Both the position numbers and the translations under genes were made by a program. The notes below the pieces were generated by a model. The model did no database searches. It saw only the letters and a program-made list of their open reading frames with translations, and was not told the DNA's origin. A DNA stretch of 64,000 nucleotides from Ralstonia pickettii (GTDB lineage Bacteria; Pseudomonadota; Gammaproteobacteria; Burkholderiales; Burkholderiaceae), in NCBI RefSeq assembly GCF_030582395.1, contig NZ_CP104382.1, positions 372,001 to 436,000 of the forward strand. The letters run 5' to 3'. Of the stretch, positions 44,945 through 52,559 are shown one piece after another. Every line of letters begins with the position of its first letter. Positions within the stretch are counted from its first letter, which is position 1.

Positions 44945-45934
44945 TCAGAGCCCCGCTGCCGGAAAATTCGCCTGCCAGACAGCGCTTTGCACGTTGACCT
45001 GTTTCGGAATCAGCTTCTGCTGCAGGAACAGGTCTGCAATCTGCTGCTGCGAGGCCACGATCTGCGGCGTGACCGGCGTGACGCCGTAGGGCACGCGCCG
45101 CAACCAGGTCTCCACAACGGGCTGTTCAATGCCGAGCTTGGGCGCCAGCAGGGCGGCGGTTTCCTGCGGATGCTGATTCACCCACAGCCCCGCCGTGCGC
45201 AACTGGGCCAGGATGGCGTTGACCGCGCGCGGATGCGTGGTCACGAATTCCGGCGTGGCTTCGTAGAAGTTGAACACCGGCAACTCGCTGAAATCGCCCA
45301 GCGTGCGCGTCTTCAACGCCTTCTGTGCCAGTGCGTAATACGGATCCCACACGACCCACGCATCGACCGCGCCGCTCTCGAAGGCTGCGCGCGCCTCGGC
45401 CGGTGGCAGGTAGATCGGCTGAATGTCCTGCACCGTGAGGTTGGCGCGACGGAGCAGCTGCACCAGCAGGTAGTTGGAGCTGGAGCCCTTCTGCAGCGCG
45501 ATGCGCTTGCCTTTCAGGTCGGCCACGCTGTGCGCAGGTGAGCTGTCGAGCACGAACAGCGCCTCGTTGGTCTTGCCGCCTGGCTCGGCCCCCACATAGA
45601 CAAGGCGTGCGCCTGCGGCCTGCGCAAACACGGCCGGCGGCGCGCCGGTGTAGCCAAAGTCAATGCTGCCCGTGTTGAGCGCCTCGAGCAGTTGCGGCCC
45701 GGCAGGGAATTCCTTCCACTCGACCTTGTAGCCGAGGTCGCCCAGCGGTTTGTCGAGTGCGCCTTGCGCTTTGAGCACGGCAAGCAGCCCCGCTTTTTGA
45801 AAGCCGATGCGCACCGTGGTTGGCTCGGCGGCCTGCGTCAGGCCTGCGCACAGCGCCATGCCGGCGCCAAGCAATGCGGCCAGCCAGCGTCGGCGGCCAG
45901 ACGATGCGGCGGTATGGGGCAATTGGGTTTGCAT
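44945..45934 (-). CDS. SsuA-type aliphatic sulfonate binding protein
   Basis: This 329-residue periplasmic protein has a signal peptide (about 1-36, after a Arg-rich start RRRW) and the NMT1/SsuA fold: VRIGFQKAGLLAVLKAQGAL, VEWKEFPAGPQLLEALN, IDFGYTGAPPAVFAQ, and AWVVWDPYYALAQ. These match binding proteins for sulfonates such as taurine. No permease or ATPase lies beside it. Together with the upstream AprAB-like genes it hints at organosulfur metabolism (inference). Confidence 0.88.
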   Translation of the reverse strand: MQTQLPHTAASSGRRRWLAALLGAGMALCAGLTQAAEPTTVRIGFQKAGLLAVLKAQGALDKPLGDLGYKVEWKEFPAGPQLLEALNTGSIDFGYTGAPPAVFAQAAGARLVYVGAEPGGKTNEALFVLDSSPAHSVADLKGKRIALQKGSSSNYLLVQLLRRANLTVQDIQPIYLPPAEARAAFESGAVDAWVVWDPYYALAQKALKTRTLGDFSELPVFNFYEATPEFVTTHPRAVNAILAQLRTAGLWVNQHPQETAALLAPKLGIEQPVVETWLRRVPYGVTPVTPQIVASQQQIADLFLQQKLIPKQVNVQSAVWQANFPAAGL

Positions 45935-46030
45935 GATTCCTCCAGCGAGTCAGGTGTTGTGCGGTCGATGCTACGGACCGCGCACGCGCGAAGGAACGAA
46001 CAAGATTGCATGTGCATAGACGCGGCTGCG

Positions 46031-46321
46031 TCAGCCTGTTGTTATGGCAGCCAGTTCAGCCAGGTAGGCCCACGGATAGATGCCACGCGCATGTCCATCA
46101 CTGAACACCAGTTGCACGCCGTAACCCGCGGGCGCGATGGTGGTGGCGCGCACGGCGGCCGGCACGTTGATCGGCGTGCCGTGATGGCGCTTGAACTGGC
46201 ACTCCGCACAGCGGCACGCTTCGCGCAACGCGGCGTGGTCGAGTGCGACCACGGCGTCTGCCCAGTGCAGCCGCAGCCGGCCTTGGGCGACGTCGTTTTC
46301 GATACGCTCAGGCGGATGCAC
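46031..46321 (-). CDS. DUF971 (gamma-butyrobetaine hydroxylase-like N-terminal) protein
   Basis: This 96-residue protein is a lone DUF971 domain: RLRLHWADAVVALDHAALREACRCAEC, then GTPINVP and QLVFSDGHARGIYPWAYLAEL. A CRCAEC cluster may bind metal. The domain also occurs fused to Mrp-type Fe-S carriers and to 2-oxoglutarate hydroxylases. The only suitable start is GTG 46321, which overlaps the end of the HEAT gene by 14 bases; no in-frame ATG is close. It is the fifth gene of the GntR-flavoprotein-ferredoxin cluster. Confidence 0.78.
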   Translation of the reverse strand: MHPPERIENDVAQGRLRLHWADAVVALDHAALREACRCAECQFKRHHGTPINVPAAVRATTIAPAGYGVQLVFSDGHARGIYPWAYLAELAAITTG

Positions 46322-47267
46322 GGGCGCGCTCGATTTGTGCCAAGGCGATCCGCACAGCCTTGACGACTTCCGGGTCGCCATCGGCTTCTGCGCTGCGCAG
46401 GGCGGGCAGGGCAGAGGCTTCGCCGATCTCTCCCAGTGCGAGTGCGGCTTCCTTGCGCAGGTTGCTGATTGGGTGCGTGAGCAGCGCGGCGAGCGCATCG
46501 ACGGCATGCGCAGCACGCCAACGGCCGAGCGCCCGGGCGGCCTGCAGGCGAACTTGCCAATACGCATCGGCCAGCGCATCCACCAACGCTTGCGTGACAT
46601 GCGAGTCGGGAGCGAGCGCGCGCAGCTTGCCGAGCGTGCTGGCGCTTTCCTCGCGTACGCGCCAGGCGGTGTCTTGCAGCGCATCGAGCAACGCGGGCAG
46701 TACGGCGGCATCGGTGGCGAGGCCGAGGGCGCCGACTGCGGCACGGCGCACGTCGACATCTGCGTCATGACGCGCGCGTTCCGCCAGCGCCGGCAATGCG
46801 CCCACATGCTTGCGCCAGCCGAGCACCGCAACGGCCTCGCGACGCACGGCGGCGTCCGCGTCTTGCAAGGCTCGCAGCGCGGGTGCTTCGCTCTCGGGCA
46901 CGCGCAGCTCACGCAGCCCACGCAATGCGGCGGCGCGCACAAAGGAATTGGCATGGTCGACGTAAGGCAACAGCGCCGGCGCCGACTCGGGAGACTTCAA
47001 ATCCGCCAGGCCGATTGCGGCTGCATCGCGCACGGTGCCATCGGCGTCTTCCAGCGCACGGGCGAGCGCGGCCACGGTATCCGGCTGTTCCCACGTTGCC
47101 AGGATGCGCGCAGCTTCCAGCCGAACTTCGGGGGCAGGGTCTTGCTCAAGCAGCGCAATCACGTTTGGCAGCGAATCGGCGTCTTCTTCATCGGCGATCT
47201 GCAGCAGGGCAACGCGGCGGGTGGCGGCATCCGCGTCGAGCAGACGCGCCAGGGGTGTTGTCGTCAT
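46308..47267 (-). CDS. HEAT-repeat protein
   Basis: This 319-residue protein consists almost wholly of about nine HEAT/PBS-lyase-type helical repeats of roughly 31 residues, with recurring patterns such as VRREAVAVLGWR, VRRAAVGALGL, VREESASTLGKL and LRKEAALALGEIG. It has no signal peptide. Such scaffolds bind partner proteins or cofactors. It starts 7 bases after the ferredoxin gene and overlaps the DUF971 gene, so it probably assists assembly or partner docking of the flavoprotein-ferredoxin pair (inference). Confidence 0.88.
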   Translation of the reverse strand: MTTTPLARLLDADAATRRVALLQIADEEDADSLPNVIALLEQDPAPEVRLEAARILATWEQPDTVAALARALEDADGTVRDAAAIGLADLKSPESAPALLPYVDHANSFVRAAALRGLRELRVPESEAPALRALQDADAAVRREAVAVLGWRKHVGALPALAERARHDADVDVRRAAVGALGLATDAAVLPALLDALQDTAWRVREESASTLGKLRALAPDSHVTQALVDALADAYWQVRLQAARALGRWRAAHAVDALAALLTHPISNLRKEAALALGEIGEASALPALRSAEADGDPEVVKAVRIALAQIERARASA

Positions 47268-47274
47268 CGCGGCC

Positions 47275-47547
47275 TCAGCGCAGCAGATACGGGATGTCCA
47301 CCTTCACCGCGCCGGTCGGGCAATCCTGCTCGCACGGCATGCAGTACCAGCATTCGTCGAACTGCATGAAGGCCTTGCCTTTGGTCAGGTCGATGGCGAG
47401 CAGGTCGAGCGGGCAGACGTCGACACATACTGTGCAGCCCTTGTCGGCAATGCACTTGGCTTCGTCGATGGTGACGGGCGCGCTGCTGCGCGAGGTGATG
47501 TCGTGCGGCGTGTGGGTGAAATGAACGGTCGTCTGTTGCATGGTCAT
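47275..47547 (-). CDS. AprB-like 2[4Fe-4S] ferredoxin
   Basis: This 90-residue protein has eight cysteines in two clusters: C32-x5-C38-x2-C41-x3-C45-P and C66-W-Y-C69-x2-C72-x3-C76-P. The spacing and the DECWYCMPCEQDCP segment resemble the beta subunit of adenylylsulfate reductase and the iron-sulfur partner of related flavoproteins. The ATG overlaps the flavoprotein stop (ATGA), so the two are probably made in equal amounts and form one electron-transfer complex. Confidence 0.9.
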   Translation of the reverse strand: MTMQQTTVHFTHTPHDITSRSSAPVTIDEAKCIADKGCTVCVDVCPLDLLAIDLTKGKAFMQFDECWYCMPCEQDCPTGAVKVDIPYLLR

Positions 47548-49268
47548 GCAGCCTTCGGAATGCGCATGTGCGCGTAGGAATCGGTGCCGAGCAGATCAAC
47601 GGGGATGACGTACGGCTCGATGGCCTGCTTGCGGCTGGCCATGGCGCCGTGTGCGTCCTTGTACAAGCGCGTGTGGCAGAACCAGTTGGCGTCGTCGCGT
47701 TCGGGGTAATCCACGCGGTGGTGGTACAGGCCCCAGCGGCTCTCGGTGCGGAAGAGCGAGGCGCGCGCGGCCATCTCGGCGCAATCGCGGATGAAGCTGA
47801 CTTCCATCGCGCGCATCAGCTCGTGCGGGTTGCGCGCGTGCAGGTGGGTGATGTCTTCGGCAATCTCGTCGAACCTCCGCAGGCCGATTTCCATCTTGCG
47901 TGTGACCTTGGGCGGCTGCAGGTAATCGTTCACCATGCGGCGCAGCTTGTATTCCACTTGCGCGGGGGCCAGTCCGTGGTCGCGTTGCAGCGGCGCAAAG
48001 ATGCGCGCGCGCTCGCGTTCGATCTGCGCTTCGTCGACGCGGGCGTCGCCTTGCCGGCCGGCGATGTAGTCCGCCGCGTTCTGCCCCGCAAACCAGCCAT
48101 ACGTAAACGCGCCGAGCATGTAGTTGTGCGGCACGGCCGCCATGTCGCCCGCCGCGTAAAGGCCCGGCACGGTGGTTTCCGCGCGTGCATTCACATACAC
48201 GCCAGACGCGCTGTGCCCGCTGCAGAAGCCAATTTCCGAGATGTGCATCTCCACCATCTGCGTGCGGTAATCGGTGCCGCGCCCCGCGTGGAAGCGGCCG
48301 CGGCTCGGGCGCTCGTTGGTGTGCAGGATGGTCTCGATGGTCTGGATGGTTTCTTCGGCCAGGTGGTCGAGCTTGAGAAACACCGGGCCCTTGCCGCCCT
48401 GCAGTTCCTGGTAGAACTCCCACATCATCTGGCCGCTCCAGTAGTCGCACTGGATGAAGCGCTCGCCGCGCGCGTTGGCTGTGTAGCCGCCCAACGGGCC
48501 GGTCACATACGCGCAGGCCGGGCCGTTGTAATCCTTAATGAGCGGGTTGATCTGGAAGCATTCCAGGTTGGAAAGCTCTGCGCCAGCGTGATACGCCATC
48601 GCGTAGCCATCGCCTGCGTTGGTGGGGTTTTCGTATGTGCCCATCAGGTAGCCGGAAGCCGGCAGGCCAAGGCGCCCCGCCGCACCGCAACTCAGCACCA
48701 CGGCCTTTGCGCGCACCACGAGGAAATCCGCCGTGCGGCAATCGAAGCCGAGCACGCCGCAGGCGGCGCCATCGGCATCGGTCAGCACACGCGTGACGAC
48801 AATGCGGTTCGTGATCTCCACCCGCGCGCGCTTGAGCTGCCGATACAGCACCTTCTTGATGTCGTGCCCCTCTGGCATCGGCAGCACGTAGCTGCCCATG
48901 TGATGGACCTTCTTGACGGCGTAGTCGCCGGTTTCGTCCTTCTCGAACTTCACGCCCCAGCGGTCAAGTTGCTCAATCGTGGCAAAGCTGTGCTGCGCAT
49001 AGGCATACACGCCCGATTGATCGACGATGCCATCGTTGGCCAGCGTGATCTCGCGCGTGTATTGCTCGGGCGTGGCATGCCCGGGAATGACCGCGTTGTT
49101 CAGCCCGTCCATGCCCATCGAGATGGCGCCGCTGCGCTTGACATGCGCCTTGTCGATCAGCAGCACACGCAGCGCGGGGTTGCGTTCTTTGGCCTTGATG
49201 GCCGCCATCGGGCCGGCCGTGCCGCCGCCCACGACGACGAGGTCGTACTTTAGTTCCAGCGTATTCAT
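47544..49268 (-). CDS. AprA/fumarate-reductase-like flavoprotein
   Basis: This 574-residue FAD enzyme belongs to the succinate dehydrogenase/fumarate reductase/AprA flavoprotein family. The dinucleotide motif is VVVGGGTAGPMAAIKA; KRSGAISMGMDGLNNAV follows, as in AprA; GAAGRLGLPASGY, YVTGPLGGYTANARGERF and GLYAAGDMAAVPHNYMLGAF mark the FAD and substrate-cap regions. It has no signal peptide, so it is cytoplasmic. It is coupled to a ferredoxin gene, not to succinate dehydrogenase membrane subunits. The substrate is unknown; a sulfur compound is suggested by AprAB-like pairing and the nearby sulfonate-binding protein. Confidence 0.88.
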   Translation of the reverse strand: MNTLELKYDLVVVGGGTAGPMAAIKAKERNPALRVLLIDKAHVKRSGAISMGMDGLNNAVIPGHATPEQYTREITLANDGIVDQSGVYAYAQHSFATIEQLDRWGVKFEKDETGDYAVKKVHHMGSYVLPMPEGHDIKKVLYRQLKRARVEITNRIVVTRVLTDADGAACGVLGFDCRTADFLVVRAKAVVLSCGAAGRLGLPASGYLMGTYENPTNAGDGYAMAYHAGAELSNLECFQINPLIKDYNGPACAYVTGPLGGYTANARGERFIQCDYWSGQMMWEFYQELQGGKGPVFLKLDHLAEETIQTIETILHTNERPSRGRFHAGRGTDYRTQMVEMHISEIGFCSGHSASGVYVNARAETTVPGLYAAGDMAAVPHNYMLGAFTYGWFAGQNAADYIAGRQGDARVDEAQIERERARIFAPLQRDHGLAPAQVEYKLRRMVNDYLQPPKVTRKMEIGLRRFDEIAEDITHLHARNPHELMRAMEVSFIRDCAEMAARASLFRTESRWGLYHHRVDYPERDDANWFCHTRLYKDAHGAMASRKQAIEPYVIPVDLLGTDSYAHMRIPKAA

Positions 49269-50050
49269 ACGGTGCCTTGCAAAGGAAGGATGGATTGCGC
49301 GTGCGCCGCCACTTGCCGATCCAGCCGAAGCCGGTACTGGAAGGCGTCGCCGCGGAAATAAAGACGTTCGAAGTCGATGGGCGTGCCCTGTCCGTCGTGC
49401 GTCAGGCGTTCCACACGCAGCAGTGCCGCGCCTGCGCCCGTGTCGAGTGCGGTGGCCGTGGCGTGATCGGCCAACGCCGCATCGATGGCGAGCGTGGCAT
49501 GGCCCAGCGCCACACCCGCGTCCTGCTCCAGCACGAGAAACACATCGCGCGTGACGAGGTCCGCCCGGGCGACGATGCTGCCCAGGGCTTCAGGCAGCCA
49601 CGTCACCTCGAGCGACACTGGCTCGTGGTCCAGCAACCGCACGCGATGCAATTCCGTGACGGGTGTGCCGGGTGCGAGTTGCAGCGCCTGCGCAACGTCG
49701 ATTGGTGCGGGGACGGTCCGCAGCGTCAGCACGCGGTTGCGGATGGCGTGACCTTGTGCCGACATCGCCTCACCAAAGCCCTGCAGCGCGGTCACGTTCT
49801 GGAAGGCCTTCGGCTGGCTCACAAAGGTGCCTTTGCCGTGGCGGCGGAAGATCAGCCCTTCGTTCTGCAAATCGGCCAGTGCCTGACGCACGGTGATGCG
49901 GCTGGCGTTGAACTGCTCGCCCAGCGCCGCCTCCGAAGGCAGCAGCGAGGCGGGCGCATAGTGGCCGTTGAGAATGCCTTCGCGCAGCGTGCCCTTGATC
50001 CGCTCATAAAGCGGCAGGGCAGGTTGGCGGTGCACATTGGAGGTCGTCAT
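49265..50050 (-). CDS. GntR-family (HutC subfamily) transcriptional regulator
   Basis: This 261-residue regulator has an N-terminal winged helix (LYERIKGTLREGILNGHYAPASLLPSEAALGEQFNASRITVRQALADLQNEGLI) and a C-terminal UTRA-type sensor (FGEAMSAQGHAIRNRVLTL ... RVRLLDHEPVSLEVTWL). It overlaps the flavoprotein gene by 4 bases and so is the first gene of that operon and its likely autoregulated controller. It is divergent from the LuxR/AraC fusion regulator across a 217-base gap. Confidence 0.9.
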   Translation of the reverse strand: MTTSNVHRQPALPLYERIKGTLREGILNGHYAPASLLPSEAALGEQFNASRITVRQALADLQNEGLIFRRHGKGTFVSQPKAFQNVTALQGFGEAMSAQGHAIRNRVLTLRTVPAPIDVAQALQLAPGTPVTELHRVRLLDHEPVSLEVTWLPEALGSIVARADLVTRDVFLVLEQDAGVALGHATLAIDAALADHATATALDTGAGAALLRVERLTHDGQGTPIDFERLYFRGDAFQYRLRLDRQVAAHAQSILPLQGTV

Positions 50051-50267
50051 CGGGGGCGTAACTCGTCATAACAAGTGCGCCCAGTGTAAAAAGCAGACGT
50101 ATGCAGCGGAACGAAGCTTTTTCGATATGCATGCTCGGTTTCTGACATGAGCCGCAGCTATAGTGACGGGATTGTTCTGAGCCGTCCGCGCACCGCGCAC
50201 GCGGGCCGGCACCAGACGCGCGGAACGCCGCACCTCAGACGGCGTACGAAAACAACGGATACGGGTG

Positions 50268-51203
50268 ATGGACCTGGGCACGCGCCTGCAAGACTTTTCT
50301 GCCGGCTTTGCTGACACGTTGCGGCAAGCCATGCACGACGTCGGCTTCGAGTGGCTCTCGTTTGGCCTGATGGAATACATCGGCGAGGCGGGCAAGCAGC
50401 GGGGCGAGCAACGCGTGCTCTACAACACCAATTCCCCCGCCGGCTGGGAAGAGCGCTATCTGGAGCAGCGCCATTTCGAGATCGACCCGCGCATCGCGCT
50501 GCAGGGCGACTGCGGCCTGCCTCTGGCGTGGGACGTTCCTTACCTGCGTGAGCGCGTCGGCAACAGCCCGAGCGAACCCCGCATCGAAACGTTCCTGACC
50601 GATCTGAGCCGCTTCAATCTGCACAGCGGCATCGTATGGGGCGCGCCACTGCGCCATCAGATGACGCCGCGCTCCACCTGGATCGTCTTTTGCAGCCTGT
50701 CGTCATCACGATCGGACCGCGCCTGGATGAACGACACGGTGATGGGCGGCGCCATGCGCATCATCGTGCGCGCCTGCACGCATCTGGAAGAGGCCCGCGA
50801 CAGCGCCCAGCGCAACAAGGAGATCGCCACGCGCGCGTCGTTGCCCGCGCACGTCCTGCGTCGCGTGATCGATTTTGTCGAGGCGAACGTGACGCAGCCC
50901 ATCAGCGTGCGCGACATGGCCGAGATTGCCGACCTGAGCGTCCACCACTTCGCGCGCAGCTTCAAAGAGGCCAGCGGCCGTACGCCGCACCAGTACGTGA
51001 CCGAGCGCCGCCTGCAGCTTGCCAGCCGGCTGCTGACCGAGACACGCATGTCCATCCTTGAGATCGCAACGGCGGTGGGTTTTGAAAGCGCGAGCCACTT
51101 TGCGGTGGTCTTCCGACGCCTTCAGGGCCTGTCGCCCAATGACTTCCGGCGCCAGCGCGTGGCCTTCTCGCACGTGGCGGCATCGCTGGCCGAATCGGGC
51201 TGA
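50268..51203 (+). CDS. Fusion regulator: LuxR-type autoinducer-binding domain plus AraC DNA-binding domain
   Basis: In this 311-residue protein residues about 1-165 form a LuxR-type autoinducer-binding domain. The ligand-site residues invariant in that family are all present: Trp60, Tyr64, Asp73, Pro74, Trp88 and Gly121, corresponding to TraR W57, Y61, D70, P71, W85 and G113. Residues about 195-298 are not a LuxR helix-turn-helix but an AraC pair (SVRDMAEIADLSVHHFARSFKEASG...SILEIATAVGFESASHFAVVFRRLQG). ATG 50268 is preferred to the GTG one codon upstream. It sits between the divergent GntR operon and ytfQ; no luxI gene is in the window. Confidence 0.88.
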   Translation: MDLGTRLQDFSAGFADTLRQAMHDVGFEWLSFGLMEYIGEAGKQRGEQRVLYNTNSPAGWEERYLEQRHFEIDPRIALQGDCGLPLAWDVPYLRERVGNSPSEPRIETFLTDLSRFNLHSGIVWGAPLRHQMTPRSTWIVFCSLSSSRSDRAWMNDTVMGGAMRIIVRACTHLEEARDSAQRNKEIATRASLPAHVLRRVIDFVEANVTQPISVRDMAEIADLSVHHFARSFKEASGRTPHQYVTERRLQLASRLLTETRMSILEIATAVGFESASHFAVVFRRLQGLSPNDFRRQRVAFSHVAASLAESG

Positions 51204-51221
51204 GCGCGCGGCCTTTCCTGT

Positions 51222-51257
51222 CGCACCGTGCGCGAATTTGGTGCGTTGCACGGTGCG
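51222..51257. promoter_or_regulatory. Inverted repeat upstream of ytfQ
   Basis: CGCACCGTGC (51222-51231) and GCACGGTGCG (51248-51257) are a perfect 10-bp inverted repeat with a 16-base gap. Just downstream GATATC occurs twice (51271 and 51283). The region is the 270-base gap before ytfQ and may be an operator, or a hairpin ending the upstream regulator gene (no T tract). Confidence 0.45.
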
Positions 51258-51473
51258 CAAATGCCCGCGTGATATCAAAACCGATATCGCTTGGGCCCCA
51301 AAAAAGCATTAGACGGTCATGTCTCGCTGTCCATACCATGGCTCAGCACGAATCACCGGCAAGGGAAGATGCACGCCTCATGCCGGAATCGACTCGTGTA
51401 TCGCGTTGCAAAGACGACGTGCGCAGCCCCGGGGGTAGTCACCGGCTGCGTTCCACCATAACGGAGACAAACG

Positions 51474-52460
51474 ATGCAAAAAACGAGCGCTGCGTGCGCC
51501 AGACGGACTGTGTTGACCTTCCTGGCCACGGCCGGGCTGCTGCTGACCACGGGCTTGACGACAGCGGCTTACGCGGCTGACAAGTCGTTCACGATGGGCT
51601 TTGCCCAGGTGGGTGCCGAGAGCGAATGGCGCACCGCCAATTCGGAGTCCATCAAATCGACGGCCAAGGCGCAGGGCGTGAACCTGAAGTTCTCTGACGC
51701 GCAGCAGAAGCAGGAAAACCAGATCAAGGCGATCCGCTCGTACATCGCGCAGAAGGTCGATGTGATTGCGTTCTCGCCCGTGGTGGAATCCGGCTGGGAC
51801 ACCGTGCTGCAGGAGGCCAAGGCCGCCAAGATCCCGGTCATCCTGACCGACCGCGGCATCGACAGCAAAGACACCTCGCTCTACACCACGTTCATCGGCT
51901 CCGATTTTGTCGAGGAGGGCCGCAAGGCGGGCCGCTGGCTGCTGGAGAACGTCAAGCCCAAGGGCGACGTGAACATCGTCGAGTTGCAAGGCACGGTGGG
52001 CTCCGCGCCCGCCATCGATCGCAAGCGCGGCTTTGAAGAGATCATCAAGGCCGACCCGCACTACAAGATCATCCGCTCGCAAACGGGCGACTTCACCCGC
52101 GCCAAGGGCAAGGAGGTGATGGAAGCGTTCCTGAAGGCCGAGGGCAAGAAGATCAACGTGCTTTACGCGCACAACGACGACATGGCGATCGGTGCCATCC
52201 AGGCCATTGAAGAGGCGGGGCTCAAGCCGGGCAAGGACATCGTCATCATCTCGATCGACGGCGTGAAGGGCGCCTTTGAAGCCATGATGGCCGGCAAGCT
52301 GAACGTCACGGTCGAATGCAGCCCGCTGCTCGGGCCGCAACTGATGGATACCGCGCGCGCCGTGCTGGCGGGCAAGACCGTGCCCAAGCGCATCGTCACC
52401 AAGGAAGGCATCTTCCCGATGGAGGTGGCGGCCAAGGAGTTCCCGAACCGCAAGTACTGA
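51474..52460 (+). CDS. ytfQ: Galactofuranose-type ABC transporter binding protein
   Basis: This 328-residue periplasmic protein has a signal peptide (cleaved near AYAAD) and matches YtfQ: MGFAQVGAESEWRTANSESIK, VDVIAFSPVVESGWDTVLQEAK, ILTDRGID, YAHNDDMAIGAIQAIEEAGL and ISIDGVKGAFEAMMAG. GGAG precedes the ATG. It heads the four-gene ytfQRT-yjfF transporter for galactofuranose or a related sugar. Confidence 0.94.
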   Translation: MQKTSAACARRTVLTFLATAGLLLTTGLTTAAYAADKSFTMGFAQVGAESEWRTANSESIKSTAKAQGVNLKFSDAQQKQENQIKAIRSYIAQKVDVIAFSPVVESGWDTVLQEAKAAKIPVILTDRGIDSKDTSLYTTFIGSDFVEEGRKAGRWLLENVKPKGDVNIVELQGTVGSAPAIDRKRGFEEIIKADPHYKIIRSQTGDFTRAKGKEVMEAFLKAEGKKINVLYAHNDDMAIGAIQAIEEAGLKPGKDIVIISIDGVKGAFEAMMAGKLNVTVECSPLLGPQLMDTARAVLAGKTVPKRIVTKEGIFPMEVAAKEFPNRKY

Positions 52461-52494
52461 GGGGGGCCATTCGCAAGCCCTTTGCTGAATCGGG

Positions 52495-52539
52495 GCATGC
52501 CGGCAGGGCGGGTGACGGTGACTCGCCTTGCCGGTATGC
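52495..52539 (+). other. Large intercistronic hairpin between ytfQ and ytfR
   Basis: A 19-bp stem (52495-52513 with 52521-52539, three G-U pairs) and a 7-base loop lie between the genes. It probably stabilises the ytfQ message and limits ytfR expression. An ATG at 52536 is buried in the stem, which supports the downstream start at 52560 for ytfR. Confidence 0.72.
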
Positions 52540-52559
52540 ACCCTCAACAGGCCACACCC

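Noticed and set aside
46322..46954. Longer form of the DUF971 protein reading through the HEAT gene
   Set aside because: The extra 200 residues are an out-of-frame translation of the HEAT-repeat gene.
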